This document shows positions 26,625 through 35,595 of a stretch of DNA of 64,000 bases, piece after piece. How positions within the stretch are numbered: position 1 is the stretch's first letter; each line of letters starts with the position of its first letter. Both the position numbers and the translations under genes were made by a program. The DNA is from Thermoproteota archaeon (lineage in GTDB: Archaea; Thermoproteota; Thermoprotei; Gearchaeales; Gearchaeaceae). The notes beneath the pieces are model-generated. The model made no database searches and had not been told where the DNA came from. It saw only the letters and a list, made by a program, of their open reading frames with translations. The stretch covers positions 1-64,000 of the forward strand of contig JAJPJK010000001.1 in the NCBI GenBank assembly GCA_021324265.1, in the 5' to 3' direction.

Positions 26625-27266
26625 CTAAACTTCTTTTTCCATTCTCCTTTTCAACTCTGCCATCAAGACGTTTATCACATTTTCTCTGAGAGAATCCAAA
26701 TTCGTTTTCAGATATTCAACACTCCTTTCCAATGAGCCAGTTCTGTCCTTTAGTGAGTCAGAACTCGCTTTTAAATATTCAACGCTCTTTTCGAGCGTAC
26801 TAAATCTGTTTTGTAATTCTTCAACCGTATCTTCCAATGTTTCAAATCTTTTTTCCATAGCATTGAGCCTATTTTCTATGTTATTCAACCTATCTTCTAA
26901 AGCCCCAAGCCTATTTTCAAGCGCATCCAACCTTTTTTCTAACGAAACTAGCCTATTTTCCATAGCATTGAGCCTATTTTCTATGTTATTCAACCTATCT
27001 TCTAAAGCCCCAAGCCTATTTTCAAGCGCATCCAACCTTTTATCCATGAAATTAAAGGCGTTCTCAAAGCGTTTTTCCAAGGAATCAATTCTGCTATCTA
27101 AAGATACTCTTATGAAGTCCATCATGAGTATACCAATCTCCCAATCGCTTAGCCTTTTACCGCTCAAGGCTTTATCTAAAATTTTCTTTGTATATTCAAG
27201 AAGGATCTTCTCTATGACGCTTGCTGCCGCTGTTTCTACCACAAATGAATTTAGGAAACATGACAT
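26625..27266 (-). CDS. Coiled-coil protein built from 35-residue repeats (no nuclease domain)
   Basis: A 213-residue protein. Residues 1-55 form a helical head (YTKKILDKALSGKRLSDWEI). The rest (~57-205) is one long coiled coil of heptads such as LENRLGALEDRLNNIENRL. A 35-residue unit (five heptads) is repeated with identical DNA. The tail (LMAELKRRMEKEV) is basic. The head is unlike the head module of the three coiled-coil nuclease-like genes here, and no PD-(D/E)XK core is seen. A scaffold or trimerising stalk is possible; function is unknown. Confidence 0.65.
   Translation of the reverse strand: MSCFLNSFVVETAAASVIEKILLEYTKKILDKALSGKRLSDWEIGILMMDFIRVSLDSRIDSLEKRFENAFNFMDKRLDALENRLGALEDRLNNIENRLNAMENRLVSLEKRLDALENRLGALEDRLNNIENRLNAMEKRFETLEDTVEELQNRFSTLEKSVEYLKASSDSLKDRTGSLERSVEYLKTNLDSLRENVINVLMAELKRRMEKEV
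26851..27041. repeat. 105-bp period in-frame DNA repeat inside the coiled-coil gene
   Basis: The 86 bases at 26851-26936 recur identically at 26956-27041. The period of 105 bp equals 35 residues or exactly five heptads. Perfect identity implies a recent in-frame duplication or gene conversion. Confidence 0.85.
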
Positions 27267-27320
27267 AAAAGCCTGTGAAGTCTACAAACCTTCATGGAAA
27301 ATCAAATACGTATTTCCCCG

Positions 27321-29183
27321 TTAAATAATCTTAAACTCGTTATAATATGCTCGTTTAGCTGATATTGGGATTGGAGGTTTAACTTTTGCAACCCTTATCC
27401 TTGCATCCACGACCTTAGCTCCTTCTTCTTGAACGATTACGGGGTTTAGATCAAGCTCAGCTATTTCTGGGAAATCGAATGCCAGTTGAGCAATATTCCT
27501 GACTATGTTCTTCAAAGATTCAGTATCATACTTTGCACCCCTATAGCCAGTGAGCATTCTGTAACCTTTTAAAGAAACCAACATTTCTTCAAGGTCCTCT
27601 TCAGTTAGGGGCGTAAATCTAGCCGAAAAATCTTTGAAAACCTCTGCATAAATTCCTCCAAACCCGAGAAGCACAAGGGAACCAAACATTTCATCATAGT
27701 TTATTCCTACCAGCATTTCCATTCCCTCGACCATTTCTTGAACGATGAAACCCTCTAGCACCAGTCCATGATTTGCGATTTCCTTCTCCATTTCTTTCGC
27801 TGTACTATGGACGTTCGCAGGTTCTATTCCTAACTTGACCAAACCTACTTCACTTTTATGCAGTATTCCTTTGACCAATGCCTTTAAAGCGACTTCATCC
27901 TTGAACTCGAGCGCTAGATTTCCTGCTTCTTCAGCAGACTTTGCGAAATGTGTTTTCGCTACGGGTATTGAGTATGCATTAAGGATTCGCAGGATTTCAG
28001 GGAAGCTAAGCCATCCACTACCACGTCCTAGAGCCTCCGATACTACAGCCGCAACCTCATCCTTACTGCCCTTTACAAAAATCTCTTTCCCGCTAGGCTT
28101 TTTCAACCAGTCAGAGTAGGCTACTGCATGATATAGCGCCTTGGCAGCTTGCTCAGGGAAAGGATATGTAGGTAACTCTATCTCTCCAATCTTAGTAACG
28201 CCAGTTAAGCCCTTCGAAGTTCTTATCACTAGCAGCACCGGCTTTGATTTTCCTGTTTCGCTAATGGCTTGTACAATAGCTTCCTCAACTCTTTCTGGTT
28301 CTATTAGCATAGGCGGTATGAATACAGCTATTAGCGAATCCACATTTTCATCGCCGAGCACAGCTTTGGTTGCCATGTAATAGTGATCCGGCGTAGCCGA
28401 GGCTATCATGTCTATGGGATTTATTACGCTTGCCTCCTTTGGTAAAAAGGTTCTCAGTGATTTCTTTGTGCTTTCTTCCAGTTCTGCTAATTCTAAGCCT
28501 AGATCGTTTAAATAATCCGATAGTAAAACTCCTATTCCACCTGCATACGTTATCACCGCAACTCTCTTACCCTTTGGCAGTGGCTGAGTTGAAAGTAATG
28601 CTGCTACATCTATCATCTCTCCTAGCGTATCTACCCTTATGACGCCTGCTTGCTTGAACAATAGCATCTCGCATCTCGAAAATTCTTATCGAATTTGAAT
28701 CTATAGAGGTCGGGAACGTTATTTTGATCATACCTTCTTGGATTTTGAACTCTGTAGGGAAGCCAAGATTTGTCAAAACTCTTATCATCTGAGTGTATCT
28801 GAAAGAACATGCGCTTCAAAAACCTCGACACCTTTTCTATGTGCAAGCTCGGTGAGGATTTCCAAAAGTTTTGTTCCAAGGCCCTTGCCTTGAAATTCAT
28901 CATGCACCACGATGCTCATCTCAGCCTTCTTATCATCCTTTAAATGGCAGCTCGCATGGTCTATGACTTTTCCTTGTCTTAAAGCTATGAGAGAAATTCC
29001 ATCGCCTTCGAGCAAATGTTTAATGACTTCATCTTTATTTATTCCTGCACTGAAAAACCTGTATGCCAAAGTTGAAGCTGAGAGAGAATAAAGGAAGCTT
29101 TTTAAGAGCTGATAATCTTCACTCCTAACCTCTCTGATCGTGACCGTGGATCCATCTGCAATAATTACATCTACTTCAAACAC
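27321..29183 (-). pseudogene. GNAT acetyltransferase / ADP-forming acyl-CoA ligase fusion, decayed
   Basis: Reading from 29183, a GNAT domain (VHDEFQGKGLGTKLLEIL, acetyl-CoA loop) runs to HVLSDTLR and then meets TGA TAA at 28785. One base back in frame it resumes as MIRVLTNLGFP and IKITFPTS, the expected end of the domain. A 7-bp tandem copy (GCATCTC twice, 28664-28677) shifts the frame again. Without it, IRIFEM joins LLFKQAGVIRVDT, the inner part of an NDP-forming acyl-CoA ligase. That open part (to 27321, 448 codons) holds the third ligase domain and the ATP-grasp domain. The N-terminal CoA-binding and phospho-His domains (about 270 residues) are absent. The protein is unlikely to work as a ligase. 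Confidence 0.75.
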
Positions 29184-29237
29184 GAAAACAATTGTGTTAT
29201 GCGATTAATAATATTTAGCCTTATTATTAAAGCGATG

Positions 29238-29810
29238 TCATACCCTTAGCATACCCCTGAATCCCCTTCCTTTATAGAATGACCAAGCGCTGTTGTGATA
29301 AAGAAATACATGTCCATATCTGCGATCTGCGAAAAGCGCTCCTCCAAGTCTTCTTATTTCTATAGGTGTGAGTATCCAACTCTGTGTTTTATTATCGAAA
29401 CTTCCTAGGCTCTGTAGTTTGAGATATTGATCCCAATTGAGCACCTGAATACCAATTTCTTTCGCCATATCAATTACATTTCCTGCTAAGCGCAGTCCTT
29501 TCTTTTCTCTCTTTAGCTGTGCTTCTTTATCGTAGCAAAGGTTTCTCCTTCCAATAGGGCTTTCGATGGAGCAATCCATGAATATGTATTCGTCATTATT
29601 TCTATCATAATCAACGATGTCGGGCTCGCCTCCTGTGATTTCCATTTTGTAAAGCGATTCTAATTTTTCGTAATTATCTTCGATTTTTCTTTTCACAGAA
29701 TTCCATTCAATTAACCTATGACGTTGTCTATTCTTTTCAAATCTAGTCTTCAGTATTTCGATCAGTTTTTCTAATTCATTTTCATTTAATGGCCCCTCTA
29801 TAGGAGTCAT
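29238..29810 (-). CDS. DUF4256 family protein
   Basis: A 190-residue cytosolic protein. The DUF4256 hallmarks are clear: TGGEPDIVDYDRNNDEYIF (~59-77), CSIESPIGRRNLCYDKEA (~80-97), a middle WDQYLKLQSLGSFDNKTQSW and a C-terminal GALFADRRYGHVFLYHNSA ending in RGFRGMLRV. The biochemical role is unknown. Its ATG overlaps the stop of the winged-helix gene by four bases, making it the last gene of the ABC-2 exporter operon. Confidence 0.85.
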   Translation of the reverse strand: MTPIEGPLNENELEKLIEILKTRFEKNRQRHRLIEWNSVKRKIEDNYEKLESLYKMEITGGEPDIVDYDRNNDEYIFMDCSIESPIGRRNLCYDKEAQLKREKKGLRLAGNVIDMAKEIGIQVLNWDQYLKLQSLGSFDNKTQSWILTPIEIRRLGGALFADRRYGHVFLYHNSAWSFYKGRGFRGMLRV

Positions 29811-30190
29811 GATCTAGCTATATTTTTATTTAATTTCTCCATTATCATTAAGTATTTCTCATATACTTGCATTCCTTTTTCGGTGATTTCCACAACTTTC
29901 CTAGGCCCTGAAAGTGTCAAAATCGTTTTGGTTTTTGCGTATCCGTTCATCACTAACTTATCTATATGATTGCTTAAGCTACCTTTACCTGTTCCTATTA
30001 TCTCCAGAAGTTCTGTAAATCCAAGCCTTTTATTTAAAGCTAATAGGATCAGGATCAAAAGCCTTACTGAGGATTTCAGCGCTTGATCTTGAAATAAGTC
30101 TGAAAGTTCTATGAATTGACTATCTTTTGCGTTTTCATAGCCAGTTAAGTCATTTTTATTGAAATCATTCTCTTTTTTGTTTTCATTCAA
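29807..30190 (-). CDS. Winged helix-turn-helix transcriptional regulator
   Basis: A 127-residue DNA-binding protein. After a charged N-terminus (~1-28), the domain reads LKSSVRLLILILLALNKRLG, FTELLEIIGTGKGSLSNHID (recognition region) and a beta wing TILTLSGPRKVVEITEKG. This matches the winged-helix HTH_34/ArsR-like class that often sits with ABC exporters. It overlaps both neighbours, so it is made with the transporter it probably controls. The palindrome at 32489-32505 upstream of the operon is a candidate operator. Confidence 0.82.
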   Translation of the reverse strand: MNENKKENDFNKNDLTGYENAKDSQFIELSDLFQDQALKSSVRLLILILLALNKRLGFTELLEIIGTGKGSLSNHIDKLVMNGYAKTKTILTLSGPRKVVEITEKGMQVYEKYLMIMEKLNKNIARS

Positions 30191-30830
30191 GTTTTATCAG
30201 CTCTTCATGTGCTTGATAAATTGCATAAAATCCTGAAAAACCCCAAATGAAGCTTTCAATTGCCCAAATGGCGTAAAGTATGTCATTTGCAAAGTACTGC
30301 ATAATCACTATGCTCAAAATACAAGCAATGAAGAATGACGAGTTGCTAAGCAAGCCTTCAAAGGGGATTTTATCAAAAGTTCTCTTTAGAGAAAATAAAT
30401 TAATTATAGGTATGACCAAGAGCGATATGTATAGAAGTGATAATATCCAATAATAATAAATAACTATTGAAAGAACAATAGAATATAACAACCAAAATAT
30501 CCAGTATTTTCTCCTTAATTTATTATTATTTGTTGTTTCGAATATTTTTTTAAATGTAAGGATTTTATAGGTTTTTGAAAAATTATACCAAGTGGTTATT
30601 CCAGCAATCGTTAGAGCTAATATATATTCTATATAATTTAATAAGTAGTTATCATTTACTTGAAAATAATTATTTATAATAGGTAAAAAGAAGAAAATTG
30701 TAAATGAAATGGCCCAAATAGCATAATACACTCCCCATGCCCTCCTAAGAATGAATCTCTGGATTATTAATGCCCTAAGCCCTATCCTCATTAAATCATC
30801 GGCAAAATTTTTTATTTTATCGTTGGACAT
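30183..30830 (-). CDS. Multi-pass membrane protein in the ABC-2 operon
   Basis: A 215-residue protein with about six hydrophobic segments (roughly 35-52, 66-83, 110-128, 130-148, 163-180, 185-203). No family is recognised. It has no nucleotide-binding motif. The position between the exporter permease and the winged-helix gene, with an 8-bp overlap with the latter, suggests either a second permease subunit or an accessory membrane factor. Confidence 0.65.
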   Translation of the reverse strand: MSNDKIKNFADDLMRIGLRALIIQRFILRRAWGVYYAIWAISFTIFFFLPIINNYFQVNDNYLLNYIEYILALTIAGITTWYNFSKTYKILTFKKIFETTNNNKLRRKYWIFWLLYSIVLSIVIYYYWILSLLYISLLVIPIINLFSLKRTFDKIPFEGLLSNSSFFIACILSIVIMQYFANDILYAIWAIESFIWGFSGFYAIYQAHEELIKLE

Positions 30831-30853
30831 CTGCTATATAATAAAAATTTTAT

Positions 30854-31666
30854 TTAAATTTGTCTCATTTCTTCAATCATTCGAGGCTTAATTCTAGAGA
30901 GGAAGTATGAATCTATCAAGAGCAGTATTGCAGCCCAAGAAGCTAAAGATATAATCAAGTAGTTTACATCCAAGCTCCCATTATCTAGACCAATAGCTAA
31001 GGTTACAGGTACACTAAGACCTGAATAACCATGATATAATAGCCCAATAGCAGCTGTAAAGGGAGAAGCATATAATAATAGCGTAGGCAATGAAAGGTAA
31101 AGCTGCCCAAAGCCGAATCCGAATCCAAGTAAAAGAGGGATGAAGCTAATGAATGATTGATTCCTCAACCCAAGATAGTTTATTAAGAGTAATACAAGTA
31201 GTGTAGAAAAAGCGAACATAAATATTGAGCTTAGCACAAGTGTTCCTGCGATGAATAGCAAGTTTGCAGGTGCTAGATTCATGTTGAACTGATAGCTGAA
31301 TAGTCCATATGTAGAAATCATTATCGCTGAGCTCATTGTTAGACCAACAATTATAGAGGAAAGTACAAAGTTAAGCAAATAACTCATGGGTTTTAACCTT
31401 GTGAATCTGAAGCAATATGAAAGCGAATATGTAGCGAACATTATCGAATTAGATATCGAGATAGCAAGTGAGGATAATGTGTATAGATTTATTAGTGCAT
31501 ACCAACTAGAAGTATAGCTTACATAAGCATATACTGGCAGATTTTTAGGTAATTCATTTCCAAAGACTAGTGCACCCAATACGAGATAAAAAACCATGAA
31601 TAATACTCCCCATCCCCATAGTGCCTTTATCCTCAATAATGATTTTGTGAAGTATGAAAAGAGCAT
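30854..31666 (-). CDS. ABC-2 type transporter permease
   Basis: About 270 residues with six hydrophobic segments, in the manner of ABC-2 exporter permeases. I choose the ATG at 31666 because GGAGGT stands eight bases upstream, a textbook Shine-Dalgarno site; a start at 31708 would overlap the ATPase gene more. It pairs with the ATPase encoded immediately upstream. The substrate is unknown; relatives export drugs, lipids or peptides. Confidence 0.75.
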   Translation of the reverse strand: MLFSYFTKSLLRIKALWGWGVLFMVFYLVLGALVFGNELPKNLPVYAYVSYTSSWYALINLYTLSSLAISISNSIMFATYSLSYCFRFTRLKPMSYLLNFVLSSIIVGLTMSSAIMISTYGLFSYQFNMNLAPANLLFIAGTLVLSSIFMFAFSTLLVLLLINYLGLRNQSFISFIPLLLGFGFGFGQLYLSLPTLLLYASPFTAAIGLLYHGYSGLSVPVTLAIGLDNGSLDVNYLIISLASWAAILLLIDSYFLSRIKPRMIEEMRQI

Positions 31667-31667
31667 T

Positions 31668-32450
31668 TCAAGCGACCTCCTCAATGACTTGATTAAAATT
31701 CGTAGCATACTTCAGTGCAACCTCTCCTATTTCCTTTGTGATTGAGAATATCCCAATGCTTGTTTGTATTGTCATTAGTGCATTTTCTTTTATGCCCTTG
31801 GATAGATATAGATCATCCATATCGCTGACCTTGAATGGCCCATAAAGCTGGCCTTCAAGAACGAAATAAAGATTCCATTCAGGAAATTTTCTTAGTATTT
31901 CTAATTCGTGTGTAACCAAGATTATTGATTCCTTAAAATTTTGTAAGATTCGAATAAGCTTTATCCTTTTAGTCTGGTCAACATTCTCAAATGGTTCATC
32001 GAGCAGTAATAGTTTTGGGTTTGGAGCAAGAGCCATGATGTTTGCAAACATCTTGACTTGCCCTGCACTCAATTCGTGCATTCTCTTATCTAAAATATCA
32101 TCAAGATCAAAATAGTTGCATAGATTGAAGTAAGCAGCTTCATCAACTTCCTTGAGCATTGAAAAGACCTTGAATAAGTCCTTTATGTTTGCATTGAAGA
32201 GTCTATACAATTCGGGTAGATTTGCTGAGACTCGTAATTCATTTTTTAAATTTTTTACATCAAAATTGAATATTTTCACATAGCCTCCGCTAATAGGAGC
32301 AATTCCTAATACAGCTTTTATCAGTGTTGACTTACCAGAGCCATTCGGGCCTATGATCGCAACTTTTTCTCCATATTCCAATTCGAGCCTAATATTTTTT
32401 AAAATAGATCTTCTTCCATAACTTACTATTAGGTCTTTTATCTCTAGCAT
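31668..32450 (-). CDS. ABC transporter ATP-binding protein (ABC-2 exporter)
   Basis: A 260-residue ATPase. Walker A is GPNGSGKS (34-41), the signature is LSAGQ (127-131, Ala for Gly), Walker B is LLLLDEP (147-153) and the switch His181 is in LVTHE. I start at ATG 32450 (MLEIKDLIVSYG), where homologous ATPases begin; the longer frame to 32495 would run across the promoter. TTTAAAT lies at about 32472-32478. It leads the operon ATPase, permease, membrane protein, regulator, DUF4256. Confidence 0.88.
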   Translation of the reverse strand: MLEIKDLIVSYGRRSILKNIRLELEYGEKVAIIGPNGSGKSTLIKAVLGIAPISGGYVKIFNFDVKNLKNELRVSANLPELYRLFNANIKDLFKVFSMLKEVDEAAYFNLCNYFDLDDILDKRMHELSAGQVKMFANIMALAPNPKLLLLDEPFENVDQTKRIKLIRILQNFKESIILVTHELEILRKFPEWNLYFVLEGQLYGPFKVSDMDDLYLSKGIKENALMTIQTSIGIFSITKEIGEVALKYATNFNQVIEEVA

Positions 32451-32470
32451 AAAGATATGTTGCATAAGGG

Positions 32471-32505
32471 AATTTAAACCATGTAACAAGTTCAATTTTT
32501 GAACT
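32471..32505 (-). promoter_or_regulatory. Promoter and palindromic candidate operator of the ABC-2 operon
   Basis: On the minus strand GGTTTAAATT (about 32471-32480) is a BRE/TATA-like element about 25 bases before the start region. Ten bases further upstream lies AGTTCAATTTTTGAACT (32489-32505), a perfect 7-bp inverted repeat with a 3-bp spacer. The position, just upstream of the TATA box, fits binding by a dimeric winged-helix regulator, and the operon encodes one. Confidence 0.6.
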
Positions 32506-32581
32506 CAAAACAAAAGATGATTTATTAAAAGTATTTATTTTTTTATATTGTTATATTTTTATTTATTTTCTATAGGAAAAA

Positions 32582-32591
32582 TTTATATATT
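32582..32591 (+). promoter_or_regulatory. TATA box of acetyl-CoA synthetase
   Basis: TTTATATATT is centred about 25 bases before the ATG at 32612, a near-ideal archaeal TATA element with a leaderless start. Confidence 0.7.
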
Positions 32592-32611
32592 TCTTAGCTA
32601 AATATATAAAT

Positions 32612-34633
32612 ATGTCTGTTAATTGGGCGTTGCCCTTCGAGGAGCGTCTTCTTCCCGCAGATAAAAGTAAGTTACTTGATCCCAAGATTTATCTTGAATT
32701 ACATAAGCAAACTGTAGAAAATTTTAAGGAATTTTGGGCTGAAAGAGCAAAGGAGTTACCTTGGTTTAAGCCATGGGATCGAGTACTTGATGATTCTAAC
32801 CCTCCTTTCTATAAGTGGTTCGTTGGCGCAGAAACAAATGCTTCTTGGCTTTGCTTAGATAGGCATGTTGCTTCTTGGCGTAAGAATAAGGTTGCGATAA
32901 TTTGGGAAGGTGAACCATTGGATAAAAATGGTAAGCCTTTGGAGATCAAGAAGTATACGTATGCCGATCTTTACAAAGAAGTGAACAGGGTAGCGTATCT
33001 ATTAAAGACTAAATACAATTTGAAAAAAGGCGATACTGTAACGATTTATTTACCTATGATACCAGAGTTGCCTATTTTCATGCTCGCATGTGCAAGGCTT
33101 GGTGTCGTATTTAATGTTGTCTTTGCAGGCTTTAGTTCGGCATCTCTTTCAGATAGGATTAATGACTCTAAGTCAGCACTTCTCATAACAGCTGATGGTT
33201 TTTGGAGGAATGGAAAAATCTTACATTTGAAGGATATAGCAGATGAAGCATTGAAGACAAGTCCAACGATAAGAAATGTCATAGTTGTGAGAAGGCTAGG
33301 GAATAAGATCAATATCGTTGAAGGCAGGGATGCATATTTGGATGATTTATTAAGAGAAGTACCTGAAAATGTTTACGTCGAGCCAACGAGGCTCAAATCA
33401 GAAGATCCGCTCTACATTCTCTACACATCAGGAACAACTGGAAAGCCAAAGGGACAGGTTCATGATATAGGCGGCTATATGGTCCTTTTGGATACTACAA
33501 TGAAATGGGCATTCGATGTGAGGGATGAGGATGTATATTGGTGCACAGCAGATATAGGATGGGTTACAGGTCATTCCTATATAGTATTTGGTCCTCTTAT
33601 GGAAGGAGTTACAGAGATAATTTACGAGGGCTCTTTAACTTATCCAGATGCTGCAAGATGGGCAGCGATAATAGAGAGATATGGTGTAACTATTCTCTAC
33701 ACTTCGCCTACTGCGATTAGAGGATGGATGAAGAATCCGAAGGAATTCTATACTCGATATAACTTAGCAAGCGTAAGGGTAATGCACTCAGTAGGTGAGC
33801 CCATCAACCCTGAAGCCTTCAGATGGTTCTATGAAGTAGTAGGCAAGAACAGGAATCATTTCGGGAGCACGTGGTGGATGACAGAAACTGGGGGCTTGTT
33901 AACGGCTCATTGGGCAGGGCTTTATACTACACCCATGAAGCCAGGGACGAATGGCATGCCCTTATTTGGCGTAGATCTAGAAGTCGTCGATGATAAAGGT
34001 GATCCTCAGAGGCCAGAGGAAAGAGGCTATCTCGTAATAAGAAAACCTTGGCCAGGCCTATCATTGACGATCTGGGGAGATCCGCAGAGATTCATACAAG
34101 TTTACTTTTCGAGGTTCAAGAACCATTATTTCTGGACAGGTGACTACGCAGTTAGGGATAGAGATGGATACTTTTGGATTCTAGGAAGGGCTGATGAGGT
34201 AATAAAGGTCGCCGGCCATAGGCTAGGAACCTATGAGCTAGAATCCACACTTATACAGCATCCAGCGGTAGCTGAAGCAGCAGTAGTAGGCATTCCGGAT
34301 GAAATAAAGGGAGAAGTTCCTGTAGCGTTTGTGATATTGAGGCAAGGTTATACTGGCGATGACAAATTAGCAACTGAACTCAACAACCTAGTAAGGGCAA
34401 AGGTGGGACCGATAGCGACTTTAAAAACTGTAATATTTGTTAGTAAGTTACCAAAGACCAGGAGTGCAAAGATTATGAGAAGAGTTGTCCAAGCAGTTGC
34501 CACTAATAGACCCATTGGCGACGTTACTACGCTTGAAGATGAAGCATCCGTTGATGAAGTTAAGAAAGCTTATTTAGAATTTTTAGCTGAAGTAGAAAAA
34601 ATAAAATCAGATCCCAATAACAAGCAATCGTAG
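32612..34633 (+). CDS. Acetyl-CoA synthetase (AMP-forming) or close acyl-CoA synthetase
   Basis: It activates acetate (or propionate/3-hydroxypropionate) to the CoA thioester through an acyl-AMP. The 673 residues match ACS throughout. The P-loop-like motif is YTSGTTGKPKG (271-281). CTADIGWVTGHSYIVFGP, SVGEPINPEA and STWWMTETGG (Trp421/422, acyl-pocket region) follow. The C-terminal acetylatable lysine is Lys620 in TRSAKIMRR, where Ala replaces the usual Gly. The tail after the core is about 50 residues of charged helix. The gene is divergent from the ABC-2 operon. Substrate preference cannot be read with certainty. Confidence 0.9.
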   Translation: MSVNWALPFEERLLPADKSKLLDPKIYLELHKQTVENFKEFWAERAKELPWFKPWDRVLDDSNPPFYKWFVGAETNASWLCLDRHVASWRKNKVAIIWEGEPLDKNGKPLEIKKYTYADLYKEVNRVAYLLKTKYNLKKGDTVTIYLPMIPELPIFMLACARLGVVFNVVFAGFSSASLSDRINDSKSALLITADGFWRNGKILHLKDIADEALKTSPTIRNVIVVRRLGNKINIVEGRDAYLDDLLREVPENVYVEPTRLKSEDPLYILYTSGTTGKPKGQVHDIGGYMVLLDTTMKWAFDVRDEDVYWCTADIGWVTGHSYIVFGPLMEGVTEIIYEGSLTYPDAARWAAIIERYGVTILYTSPTAIRGWMKNPKEFYTRYNLASVRVMHSVGEPINPEAFRWFYEVVGKNRNHFGSTWWMTETGGLLTAHWAGLYTTPMKPGTNGMPLFGVDLEVVDDKGDPQRPEERGYLVIRKPWPGLSLTIWGDPQRFIQVYFSRFKNHYFWTGDYAVRDRDGYFWILGRADEVIKVAGHRLGTYELESTLIQHPAVAEAAVVGIPDEIKGEVPVAFVILRQGYTGDDKLATELNNLVRAKVGPIATLKTVIFVSKLPKTRSAKIMRRVVQAVATNRPIGDVTTLEDEASVDEVKKAYLEFLAEVEKIKSDPNNKQS

Positions 34634-34806
34634 ATCTTTAGCATAAAAGGATTTATTCATCTTAAATTTATAAAGTATAATATAGACAAATTTCCTTATC
34701 TACTTATTCTTTCTAACACTTATCAAAAAATAGAGCAAGATACTGATATGGAGGTAAAGAGATAACCTTAACTATCTATATATATGACTTAGATCCAATA
34801 CCATTC

Positions 34807-35595
34807 GTGAGCATGAATGTAAGCAAGGAGGATCTAAAGAAGATATTATTAGACATGCTTCTAACTGATTCTGAGTTCAGATATGCTGTTGGGGGCGCTA
34901 TAGGATACAAAGAGATTCTTGACAGAATAGTAAAGTTGGAAAAAAGAACAGCAAAGTTGGAACAAATGATAGCAGAAAATCAAGCAAGAAATGAAGAACG
35001 TTTCCTAAAGTTGGAACAAATGATAGCAGAAAATCAAGCAAGAAATGAAGAACGTTTCCTAAAGTTGGAACAAATGATAGCAGAAAATCAAGCAAGAAAT
35101 GAAGCGAGATTCTTAAAGGTAGAGGAGGAGATTAAGTCTCTGAGGGAGGACTACAAATTGTTAAGGAAAGATATGCAAGAAGGATTCAAGAGACAAGATA
35201 GAAGGCTCAGATACATAGAGTCTTTCATAGAGAATCTCTCACTTAGCGTAGAGGAAGAAGCAAGGGAAGTTGTAGAGTACTGGTTGAAACAAAAAGGCAT
35301 ATCCGTAAAGATAAAAGGTCTAGTTTTGCCAGAAGTTGAAATTGATCTATATGCAACTGATAACAACATATGCTTTATAGGGGAGGCAAAAACGAAAGCA
35401 GCAAGAAAGGCAATTATGAAGGTCGAAAACGATATAAAAAGACTCCAAAGAAAATATCCTTCTTATCTAAGGGAGAAGATAGTCAAAATAGTTTATGCAA
35501 TACAGGCCATGCCCGATGCTGTGGAAGAAGCAAGGAAAAGGGGCATATGGCTAGTAACAGCTAAAGGAGAGCTCACTGAGTTGAAGATAAGTTAA
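34807..35595 (+). CDS. Coiled-coil protein with PD-(D/E)XK nuclease-like C-terminus (paralogue B)
   Basis: A 262-residue protein starting at GTG 34807 (or ATG 34813). The head module (TDSEFRYAVGGAIGYKEILD, 20-39) is shared with paralogues at 16889 and 59918. The coil (~43-135) contains three 18-residue units KLEQMIAENQARNEERFL. The C-terminal domain begins LSVEEEAREVVEYWLKQKG and has a complete PD-(D/E)XK core: VEIDLY (Asp180) and GEAKTKA (Glu193, Lys195), then WLVTAKGELTEL. Nuclease activity is plausible but unproven. A CTATATATATG box lies at about 34774-34784. Confidence 0.72.
   Translation: MSMNVSKEDLKKILLDMLLTDSEFRYAVGGAIGYKEILDRIVKLEKRTAKLEQMIAENQARNEERFLKLEQMIAENQARNEERFLKLEQMIAENQARNEARFLKVEEEIKSLREDYKLLRKDMQEGFKRQDRRLRYIESFIENLSLSVEEEAREVVEYWLKQKGISVKIKGLVLPEVEIDLYATDNNICFIGEAKTKAARKAIMKVENDIKRLQRKYPSYLREKIVKIVYAIQAMPDAVEEARKRGIWLVTAKGELTELKIS
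34953..35104. repeat. Tandem 54-bp in-frame DNA repeat inside coiled-coil gene B
   Basis: Units at 34953-35006 and 35007-35060 are identical; the third, from 35061, stays identical to about 35104. The 54-bp unit encodes 18 residues, which is not a heptad multiple but equals a heptad plus a hendecad (7+11). Confidence 0.88.

Noticed and set aside
26863-27324. 153-codon Ser/Leu-rich frame opposite the 26625 coiled-coil gene
   Set aside because: Low-complexity antisense of a repeated coil; no promoter and no family.
28637-28903. 88-codon minus-strand frame in the broken GNAT/ligase locus
   Set aside because: It is a third frame across the lesion; its translation has no GNAT or ligase pattern.
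34953-35104. Regularly spaced repeats that could suggest a CRISPR array
   Set aside because: The units are contiguous, in frame and code for a coiled coil; there are no unique spacers and no cas genes.
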